IMG/VR virus record: IMGVR_UViG_3300028392_000238
Location: 1-28,400 of that record
DNA length: 28,400 nucleotides
Reading direction: 5' to 3' (one strand)
DNA from: a virus
In this document: piece by piece, positions 23,180 through 28,400 of the stretch
Numbering within the stretch: position 1 is the stretch's first letter
Layout of the letters: every line of letters starts with the position of its first letter
The notes under the pieces: model-generated
The model's database searches: none
Seen by the model: the letters and a program-made list of their open reading frames with translations, nothing else
Told to the model about the DNA's origin: nothing
Program-made: the position numbers and the translations under genes

Positions 23180-24639
23180 AAAGACTCGTCCTATCGCTCA
23201 TCCTCGCCACCTCGGCGCTCGGCCAGCTCTGGTCGCCGGCGCAGTTGAAAAACCACATCGCAACAAACCTCCCGAGCGGTGGGAGTATCACTGCGCTTAA
23301 GCTGCGCGAGACGTTGACGAACCTCGTGACCAGCACGCTGTTTGCGACCAACAACCTGAGCGACCTCAACTCCGCCTCCGCCGCGAGGTCGAACCTCGGA
23401 CTTGCCATCGGGATCCAGGTCCAGAGCTACGATTCGCAGCTCGACGAATTGGCGTCGGGTTCGCTGACTGGTTATGTCAAAGCAGCTGGTGCTGGCTCTT
23501 ACACCGCGGCGAGCACCATCCCAGCCACCGACTTGTCAGGAAACCTCGCCATCGCGCGCCTCAACAGCGGAACCTCCGCCAGCAGCTCGACGTACTGGCG
23601 AGGCGACGGGACGTGGGCGACACCGCCAAGCAGCAGCAGCACCAACGGCGGCACGGTGACCAGCGTGGCGGCTTCGGTCCCGGCGTTCCTATCCATCACA
23701 GGCTCGCCCATCACCACCTCAGGCACGCTGGCAATCTCCTATTCGGGCACCGCTCTCCCGGTAGCCAACGGCGGCACGGGCTCGACCACATCGACCGGGA
23801 CAGGCTCGGTCGTGCTCGCCGCCGGGGCAACCTTGACAACACCGACGCTTGGGGATGCCTCAGCCACCACCATCGCGGTCGCTAGCACGGCCAGCGCCGG
23901 CTCCGTGGTCTCGTTCGGCAACATCACGGCCGGTGGCAACATCACCGGATCAAACCTCTCCGGCAGCAACACTGGCGACCAGACAAGCGTGAGCGGCAAC
24001 GCAGGTACAGCCACCACGCTGGCCACCGGCCGCACCATCGGCATAACCGGCGACCTGACTTGGACCAGCCCGAGTTTCAATGGCTCGGGTAACGTCACGG
24101 CCGTCGGCACGCTGGCCACCGTGACTGTCCCCAAGGGCGGCAGCGGAGCCACCACGCTGACCGGCTACCTCTACGGCAACGGCGCCGCGCCGTTCACCGC
24201 ATCGAGCACTATCCCGGCCACGGACTTGTCCGGGACGATTGCAAACGCACGGCTTGATTCCACCGTGGTTATTACGACCTACGGTCAGACGTTGACTAGC
24301 AAGCGCGTCACTCCTCGCAGCGGTGTGACCACTGGATCGTCCGCGACGCTTGTTTTTTCTACCGACTCTAATGATGTGATCGAGGTCGGTACACTCACGT
24401 CGAACGTGACGCTAATCACTATCTCCGGAACTCCAACAAACGGACAGGTGCTACAGTTGTCATTCACACAAGACGGAACTGGTGGGCGCACCATCACTTG
24501 GCCATCAGGCGTGGCCTTCGGCACAGACTACACCTCGGCGATGGTTCCAACTACTGCAAACGCCAAGTGGCAGATGACACTGACCTACAACTCCGCTGGC
24601 TCTGTTTGGCGCGTCACGGGCATGGCGCGAGGCTTTTGA
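23176..24639 (+). CDS. Second tail fibre with signal peptide
   Basis: This 487-residue fibre starts at the ATG overlapping the stop of the 1302-residue gene. The frame is open further upstream, but only inside that gene. Residues 1-16 look like a Sec signal peptide (KRLVLSLILATSALG before Q17). The shaft has fibre-type repeats: TIPATDLSGNLAIARLNSG and TIPATDLSGTIANARLDST are clear copies. It is very rich in Thr, Ser, Gly and Ala, and STYWRGDGTWATP is a typical fibre motif. The C-terminal domain with ITISGTPTNGQVLQLSFTQD and RTITWPSGVAF resembles known fibre tips. Receptor binding is the likely role. Confidence 0.8.
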   Translation: MKRLVLSLILATSALGQLWSPAQLKNHIATNLPSGGSITALKLRETLTNLVTSTLFATNNLSDLNSASAARSNLGLAIGIQVQSYDSQLDELASGSLTGYVKAAGAGSYTAASTIPATDLSGNLAIARLNSGTSASSSTYWRGDGTWATPPSSSSTNGGTVTSVAASVPAFLSITGSPITTSGTLAISYSGTALPVANGGTGSTTSTGTGSVVLAAGATLTTPTLGDASATTIAVASTASAGSVVSFGNITAGGNITGSNLSGSNTGDQTSVSGNAGTATTLATGRTIGITGDLTWTSPSFNGSGNVTAVGTLATVTVPKGGSGATTLTGYLYGNGAAPFTASSTIPATDLSGTIANARLDSTVVITTYGQTLTSKRVTPRSGVTTGSSATLVFSTDSNDVIEVGTLTSNVTLITISGTPTNGQVLQLSFTQDGTGGRTITWPSGVAFGTDYTSAMVPTTANAKWQMTLTYNSAGSVWRVTGMARGF

Positions 24640-24640
24640 C

Positions 24641-24838
24641 ATGATCGCCTTTCGCGCCAGCCAGCGGGTCCAGAGCCATCCGCGGGCCGATGCCGCGCGG
24701 CACGCCGCCTGCACCGCCTGCGAGTGGCTGGTGGAGTCCACATGCCGCCACCCATCGCGCGCCTGCGGATGCCCGCTCAACGCCATCCGCATCCAGCCCT
24801 GGACCAAGCTCCGCCGATGCCCCGCCGGCGCGTGGTGA
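24641..24838 (+). CDS. Cys-rich miniprotein, probable zinc binder
   Basis: This 65-residue protein starts one base after the fibre stop. Its cysteines are at 24, 27, 35, 42, 44 and 60, with the pattern CTAC, then CRHPSRACGCP, and RRCPAGAW at the end. This spacing resembles small phage proteins with a zinc-binding fold and a CPxGxW ending. I know of no proven function for them. A TGA stop ends it in a GTGA context, but the next gene probably starts further on at 24916. Confidence 0.6.
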   Translation: MIAFRASQRVQSHPRADAARHAACTACEWLVESTCRHPSRACGCPLNAIRIQPWTKLRRCPAGAW

Positions 24839-24915
24839 TTTTTGCCAGCAAACAGCCCTATCATTTCCAATCCCCTCCGCGGACAGTTCAAACGCTGAAA
24901 ACCCAAATCCATCAG

Positions 24916-25119
24916 ATGAAGTCCCAGCCGGTCAGACCGGGAACCCTATGGAGAAAGAACCAAAGCAACGTCTCGGTGCATGTGACAAGCCTCGGGTTTC
25001 TCCGAGTCGGCCTCGGTCGATCCACAAAGACGCCCGCGGTCATCTACCAGAGCCAGCACGACGGCGAGCTGACAGCCCGATCCGCCGCGGAGTTCCTGCG
25101 CCTGTTTTCTCCGTCGTAA
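24916..25119 (+). CDS. DUF1653-like small protein
   Basis: This 67-residue protein reads in a different frame from the phosphoesterase frame that also stays open here. Its third codon positions are strongly G/C, as in neighbouring genes, and those of the other frame are not. The order PVRPGTLWRK, then NVSVHVTSLG, then AVIYQSQHDGELTARSAAEF resembles DUF1653-type domains, which have a WR start, a central VVY strand and a RPLxxF end. An in-frame GTG at 24835 would overlap the previous gene as GTGA and add 27 residues. The ATG at 24916 fits the domain start better. The function is unknown. Confidence 0.6.
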   Translation: MKSQPVRPGTLWRKNQSNVSVHVTSLGFLRVGLGRSTKTPAVIYQSQHDGELTARSAAEFLRLFSPS

Positions 25120-25133
25120 AACGATGGGAGCGC

Positions 25134-25841
25134 GTGCTTTCGGTCGGCTGTTCACACGGCACATTCGCCAATCCGGACGCGCTACGGGCCGTCCTGCGCT
25201 TCCGCGACGAGTGGAAGCCCAAGCATAGAATCCACCTCGGTGATGCGTATGATTCGACCGCGTTCCGCACCGGGGCAATCGGAGGGAAGGACTCGGACTG
25301 CACCGAGTCAATCCACGACGACATCACGAACGGGGCTCGGTTCCTGAGCGATTTTGCGCCAACGGTTTTTTGCCTTGGCAACCACGAGCATCGGCTGGTG
25401 AAGCTCTCTGAGCATTTCAACGAAATCATAGCGATGGCCGCGCAGGCGACATTGGAGCGCATGATGGACGCCATCGGCGACGCGCCAATCGTGCCGTACA
25501 CCGTCCACGAAAAAGGATGGTTCACACTCGGCGGATACAAGTTCGGCCACGGCCACCTCTTCGGCGAGAACTACCTGCGCGACACCGCCGAGACCTGGGG
25601 CAACACCGTGGTCGCGCACGCGCATCGAGCTGGCTCGGCCAAGGGCCGGCGCTCCGACAACCCGACCGCGTTCGGGGTCGGCACCCTGGCTGACATCCCC
25701 GCAATGGGCTACGCCAGCGGCCGGCGCTCGACCCTAGCATGGAGCCACGGGCTCGTCTGGGGCGAGGTCTGCGGAGACAAGGCATCGCTCCACTGCCATG
25801 AGTGGCAGCAGGGCGAAACCGAGTGGAGGCTCCCGATATGA
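25134..25841 (+). CDS. Calcineurin-like metallophosphoesterase
   Basis: This 235-residue phosphoesterase has the two-metal motifs HLGD (G36-D37), LGNHEHR (N83, H84, E85), GHGH (138-141) and VAHAHR (H162, H164). The first motif reads VGCSHG, with Cys where the family normally has Asp two residues before the His. That may alter metal binding. The frame is open upstream to 24690, but those bases encode other genes in other frames. GTG at 25134, with GGGAG three bases before it, is therefore the preferred start. Related phage enzymes act on nucleic acids or nucleotides; the substrate here is unknown. Confidence 0.8.
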   Translation: MLSVGCSHGTFANPDALRAVLRFRDEWKPKHRIHLGDAYDSTAFRTGAIGGKDSDCTESIHDDITNGARFLSDFAPTVFCLGNHEHRLVKLSEHFNEIIAMAAQATLERMMDAIGDAPIVPYTVHEKGWFTLGGYKFGHGHLFGENYLRDTAETWGNTVVAHAHRAGSAKGRRSDNPTAFGVGTLADIPAMGYASGRRSTLAWSHGLVWGEVCGDKASLHCHEWQQGETEWRLPI

Positions 25842-26065
25842 GTGCGGACCTTGACCGCCTCCTGCGTGCGATGGCAGCGCAGGAGGAGCCGATTCCGAAG
25901 GGGTTCGCAGTTGCCAACGACTACGCGGAAAGGTGGGGCAAGAGCCTACAGCAGACCGCCGCGCTGCTGCGCCGAGCGGAGGAAAAGAAGCTCGCGGAAC
26001 GACGCCAGGTCTTGCGCCGATGCGGGAATAAGACGATGCGGATCTGGGTCTACCGGCTCACTTGA
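25838..26065 (+). CDS. Small winged-helix DNA-binding protein
   Basis: This 75-residue protein starts in an ATGA overlap with the phosphoesterase. It has a helical HTH-like part, AVANDYAERWGKSLQQTAAL followed by LRRAEEKKLAERR, and then a beta wing, VLRRCGNKTMRIWVYRL. This resembles the MarR-like mini winged helix of small phage regulators. It may regulate late or neighbouring genes. The last eight bases overlap the 3' end of the convergent gene at 26058. Confidence 0.6.
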   Translation: MSADLDRLLRAMAAQEEPIPKGFAVANDYAERWGKSLQQTAALLRRAEEKKLAERRQVLRRCGNKTMRIWVYRLT

Positions 26066-26210
26066 TCTTGAGCAGCGCCCGCACCGCCTCCGACTGAGTC
26101 TTCCCGTACCTCGCAAGCTTCGGCACGTCGGCCGCGTAGGCTCGGATGCCTTGCGTTGGCTCCTTTGCCGGCTGGCCTCGGCCGCGCTTCTTTGGGGTGG
26201 GTGGCTTCAT
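26058..26210 (-). CDS. Small basic ribbon-helix-helix-like protein
   Basis: This 50-residue protein starts at the ATG that overlaps the stop of the gene before it as ATGA. A Lys/Arg/Pro-rich head (KPPTPKKRGRGQPAKEP) precedes GIRAYAADVPKLARYGKTQS and a final helix, EAVRALLKIK. This fits a short RHH (CopG/Arc-like) layout of one strand and two helices, with SEAVR as the second-helix start. It ends the leftward cluster and meets the winged-helix gene tail-to-tail. Confidence 0.5.
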   Translation of the reverse strand: MKPPTPKKRGRGQPAKEPTQGIRAYAADVPKLARYGKTQSEAVRALLKIK

Positions 26211-26434
26211 GCTTTTTCCCATTTGTTGCGCGCGGTCTCGATGTATCCGCAAGTGTGTTCAATCCCGCAGCCCGCACCGGTGGCGGAGCATCGCCCGATG
26301 ACGAAGCGAGGAAACGAGCCGAACGTCGTCTCAATTAGGTAGCGCCAGTCCTCGGTGCCGGCGATGGGTTCCAGTTTCAGCACCGCCCGCACGTCGGGCT
26401 CGGCGGCGATGAGGTCGCGGAGTGGGGTGTTCAT
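26207..26434 (-). CDS. Hypothetical protein, 75 aa
   Basis: This 75-residue protein has ATGA overlaps at both ends, so it is coupled to both neighbours in the leftward cluster. An acidic helical start, LRDLIAAEPDVRAVLKLEPI, is followed by strand-like DWRYLIETTF. A Cys-containing region, CSATGAGCGIEHTCGY, holds three cysteines within 15 residues. I recognise no family. The Cys spacing does not form a standard zinc finger. Confidence 0.5.
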   Translation of the reverse strand: MNTPLRDLIAAEPDVRAVLKLEPIAGTEDWRYLIETTFGSFPRFVIGRCSATGAGCGIEHTCGYIETARNKWEKA

Positions 26435-26643
26435 GAGTTTTTCCCAAAGCGTTCGATGTCGGCGCGGATTTGCGCCGCTGTGTAGCCGCGAACCTTCCGT
26501 CCGGTCTTTTCAGCCTGCGCGAGGTCTTCACGCAGGCTAGCCACGTTGCGGGCGAATTGCCGGCGCACGTTTGCTTCGGGAACACCGAAGGCACGGGCGA
26601 TGTCGGATGGGGTGGGTTTCATCGCGCAAAGCGAGGTGTTCAT
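26431..26643 (-). CDS. Small helix-turn-helix protein, 70 aa
   Basis: This 70-residue protein has an HTH-like segment, PSDIARAFGVPEANVRRQFA, in its first third. A charged helix and the second motif, GYTAAQIRADIERFG, follow. It may bind DNA as a small regulator. The ATG at 26643 lies three bases after the previous stop. An internal ATG at 26622 would still keep the HTH. It overlaps the next gene by 4 bases. Confidence 0.55.
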   Translation of the reverse strand: MNTSLCAMKPTPSDIARAFGVPEANVRRQFARNVASLREDLAQAEKTGRKVRGYTAAQIRADIERFGKNS

Positions 26644-26646
26644 GGA

Positions 26647-26841
26647 TCAGAATTCGATGGTGTAGCCGTTGCCCATGTTGATGGCGGTCACAATGTCGAC
26701 CACCGCGAACCCGCCATCCGGGCCTTCGCAGACCGCGAACTTCTCTTTCGTGTTGCCGGCGAGGCGGCAGGCTTGGTTGCGCATCCGCATCCAGCCGGTG
26801 GCTTCGGTTTCGGTGGCGAAGGTCTTCAAGTAACTTTTCAT
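26647..26841 (-). CDS. Small conserved phage-type protein, 64 aa
   Basis: This 64-residue protein heads the leftward four-gene cluster. TEATGWMRMRNQACRLAGN followed by GPDGGFAVVDIVTAINMG resembles a type of small accessory protein common in phages, with a WMRxRN...RLAGN motif and a DGPxxxFAVVD core. Its function is not known to me. The ATG at 26841 is preferred over an in-frame GTG at 26859. A promoter-like sequence at 26848-26875 would put the transcript start almost at this ATG. Confidence 0.55.
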   Translation of the reverse strand: MKSYLKTFATETEATGWMRMRNQACRLAGNTKEKFAVCEGPDGGFAVVDIVTAINMGNGYTIEF

Positions 26842-26847
26842 GGGTGC

Positions 26848-26875
26848 AACATACCTCACGGAGATTACTCGTCAA
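26848..26875 (-). promoter_or_regulatory. Sigma-70-like promoter for leftward small genes
   Basis: On the minus strand TTGACG (26875-26870) is followed after 16 bases by TATGTT (26853-26848). Both hexamers are near consensus. The predicted start point falls at about 26841, the first base of the downstream ATG. The messenger would then be leaderless or nearly so. Confidence 0.5.
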
Positions 26876-26902
26876 CAAGTATTTGAGCGGTGGCCGTTGT
26901 TT

Positions 26903-26922
26903 AGCGGTCGATAGCGGTCGAT
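26903..26922. repeat. Tandem decamer, possible operator
   Basis: AGCGGTCGAT occurs twice in direct tandem. A related GAGCGGTGG occurs at 26885-26893. The repeats lie just upstream of the promoter-like sequence at 26848-26875 and could bind a regulator or an excisionase. Confidence 0.55.
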
Positions 26923-27009
26923 AAACCCGGGTGATAAACACGCGATTCCCTAGTGTTTTCGCCTTTTTGGCATCGACCGCGGACCATTTTGCTGAGCCCG
27001 ACAAAAAGG
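26923..27009. other. Short intergenic spacer downstream of integrase
   Basis: This spacer separates the integrase stop from the tandem decamer. It holds the T-run side of the putative integrase terminator. AAACAC and GTGTTT form a small inverted repeat around 26937-26960. I see no gene in it. An attachment core could lie here, but nothing in the window pairs with it. Confidence 0.35.
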
Positions 27010-27044
27010 TCACCGGGCCAATCTTTTCTCCGCGCCGGCCCGGT
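27003..27044 (-). terminator. Possible intrinsic terminator of integrase
   Basis: On the minus strand ACCGGGCC (27044-27037) pairs with GGCCCGGT (27019-27012) over 8 bp around a 17-base loop. A run of five T follows four bases later. The hairpin overlaps the integrase stop codon. The long loop and short T-run make it a weaker call than the terminator after the coat gene. Confidence 0.45.
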
Positions 27045-28140
27045 AATCCACCCCATCGCTCGGTCGGACCTCGAAGATTGCCGCGGCCTCGGCCTTGGTC
27101 ATCAGCTCGCGGTAGCTGGCGTGCAGCTCCTGCGCTGAGTGTCCGGCCTGCGCGGCTGTCGCGACCTCGCCATGGAGCACGTAGTGCGCGCTGACGTAGG
27201 TGTGGCGCATCACGTCCTGCTCCCGGTCGAGGAAGCCAGCGGCTCGGCGGATCTTCGTCCAGCGTTTTGCGGCCCCATCCGGGGCCAACTCAACGCCAAG
27301 AGGCATCCATCGGGCCAGCCATGCGGCGAGCGCCGGGCAGATTGACACGTCCCGACGCCGGCGCGTCTTGTTCCATTCCTCGATCCGGAGGATGTCGGCG
27401 CGGATGTTCCCCCGCTTGATTCTGCCCATCTCGGACTCCGGTCGGAGGCCGGCCAGATAGCCGACCGCACCGTAACCCATCATCTCCGGGTCCATGCGCT
27501 CGGCCGTCCGCAGGATCCGTTCAATCTGGTCTGCTCGGTGGACGCACTTCGCCGAGACCTCGACGACCGGACGCGGGACGGTCACACACGGGTTTTTGAG
27601 CAAGTACTCCATCTTGACGCCCCACGCGAAAAACGTCGCGAGGTTGACGAGGACACTCTCCCTCGTCCGGCCTGCCCAGTTCGGCCTGTCCAGGTGCGCG
27701 GCGATGTCCGTCGGGGTGATGCTCGCAGCCGCGACCTCCTCGCGACCGCGGACGAACGTCGAGACCGAGTGCGCGAGCTGGACAACAGACCGCTCCCGGA
27801 GCCCCTGCGCTCGTTTCGATTCGATGAACAACCCCTGGAGCGCGGAGAGCGTCACAGAGGACGCCGTTGCCTGCCGCGATGTCTCGAACGCCCGGCACGC
27901 ATCCGAGAGCGTGTAGCCGCCATCCCGAGCGCGCACGATGGCATCCGTTGCTTCCCTCCGCGTCGCAGCAGTCGCGGCGAGCCAGACGGCCCCGTAATCT
28001 CGCTGCTGAGTCTCTCGATCCGTGGCAAACGCCTCCGCCGCCTGTCGCGTCTCGAAGAACCTCCGCCGCTCCCGACCGATTTCGACGAACGCGACCCGCC
28101 ACCTCGTATTCCCGTGCTTGATCTCCTTCTTGATCTTCAT
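27010..28140 (-). CDS. int: Tyrosine-family phage integrase
   Basis: This 376-residue site-specific recombinase would integrate and excise the phage genome. The N-terminal part has an arm-binding-like strand set (HGNTRWRVAFVEIGRERRRF). The core-binding domain lies at about 95-190. Catalytic candidates are R233 in AGLRPESE, K258 in WNKTR, R312 in DVMRHTY, H334 in AGHS and the nucleophile Y343 in LHASYREL. The first His of the HxxR motif is replaced by D309, a variation seen in some integrases. The start has no clear ribosome binding site and is preceded by two GGTGCGATT repeats. Confidence 0.9.
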   Translation of the reverse strand: MKIKKEIKHGNTRWRVAFVEIGRERRRFFETRQAAEAFATDRETQQRDYGAVWLAATAATRREATDAIVRARDGGYTLSDACRAFETSRQATASSVTLSALQGLFIESKRAQGLRERSVVQLAHSVSTFVRGREEVAAASITPTDIAAHLDRPNWAGRTRESVLVNLATFFAWGVKMEYLLKNPCVTVPRPVVEVSAKCVHRADQIERILRTAERMDPEMMGYGAVGYLAGLRPESEMGRIKRGNIRADILRIEEWNKTRRRRDVSICPALAAWLARWMPLGVELAPDGAAKRWTKIRRAAGFLDREQDVMRHTYVSAHYVLHGEVATAAQAGHSAQELHASYRELMTKAEAAAIFEVRPSDGVDYRAGAEKRLAR

Positions 28141-28400
28141 TGGTGCGATTGGTGCGATTTTCTTGGGTGAATTTCGACCTAAACAGGTATCTGAACGACG
28201 CTTTTAAGCAACCTCGGTTTCTCAGGAAGTGCCTGTTTTGCTAGGAAACTGAGGGTTTATTGAGTGAAATCGACAAAATCGAAAGGGTGCTAGCTTCAGG
28301 TGCAGGGCGTGCGGGCAAATGCCACTTTCATTGGCTTTTCTGCGTTTCCTGAAATCTGGTGCGATTTCGGGGCGATATTCTCAGGAGATTTTGACCCCCG
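28141..28400. promoter_or_regulatory. Repeat-rich region upstream of integrase
   Basis: This 260-base stretch holds no convincing gene. GGTGCGATT occurs at 28142-28150, 28151-28159 and 28358-28366. AAACAGG (28181-28187) pairs with CCTGTTT (28232-28238). CCTCGGTTTC (28212-28221) pairs with GAAACTGAGG (28245-28254) with one mismatch. Such clustering beside an integrase suits integrase or excisionase arm sites, an attachment region, or operators of the integrase promoter. I could not identify an att core or the prophage boundary. Confidence 0.45.
28142..28159. repeat. Tandem GGTGCGATT repeat
   Basis: Two adjacent copies of GGTGCGATT lie immediately before the integrase start codon. A third copy, extended to TGGTGCGATTT like the second, is about 200 bases further on at 28357-28367. 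Confidence 0.8.

Noticed and set aside
24690-25133. N-terminal extension of the phosphoesterase
   Set aside because: The extension is Pro/Arg-rich and overlaps two better-supported small genes in other frames, and the phosphoesterase fold starts at 25134.
1-28400. tRNA genes or CRISPR arrays
   Set aside because: No cloverleaf-like segment and no regularly spaced repeats were found by reading; the few repeats near the integrase are too few and irregular.

Overview
The window is 28.4 kb of a temperate tailed phage or prophage with a long-tailed, siphovirus-like gene set. It carries DNA packaging, head, two fibre loci, lysis, neck, tail and integration functions, and I see no clear host chromosomal genes. 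The coding sequence is GC-rich with dense ATGA/GTGA start-stop overlaps. A putative o-spanin lipoprotein and signal peptides on both fibre genes point to a diderm (Gram-negative) host. The style of the small accessory proteins reminds me of Verrucomicrobiota phages, but that is an impression and not shown here.

Left end (1-3.5 kb): a Nu1-like small terminase candidate is followed by three small overlapping genes, all rightward. They meet a leftward pair tail-to-tail: a GpA-type large terminase and an HTH protein. Rightward morphogenesis genes start at 3474: a small protein in the gpW position, an S49 head protease, a coiled-coil scaffold candidate and a P22-type coat protein. An intrinsic terminator at 6308-6347 closes this block.

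Middle (6.4-15.5 kb): a fibre-associated protein and a 1418-residue tailspike/fibre with a signal peptide are followed by a decayed fibre tip and a compact lysis cassette. The cassette has two or three small membrane proteins and an overlapping spanin pair, but no recognisable endolysin. Only then come three neck or tail-completion candidates and the portal, so the head genes are split by the fibre and lysis genes.

Right (15.5-26.1 kb): tail tube, probable tail assembly chaperone, a short tape measure, several unrecognised tail proteins including a 1302-residue one, and a second fibre with a signal peptide. These are followed by a Cys-rich miniprotein, a DUF1653-like protein, a calcineurin-like phosphoesterase and a winged-helix protein.

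Right end (26.1-28.4 kb): a leftward cluster of four small genes, including HTH and ribbon-helix-helix candidates, lies beside a possible promoter and a tandem decamer. A leftward tyrosine integrase follows, with repeats upstream of its start. No replication genes, CI-type repressor, tRNA or CRISPR array are visible.
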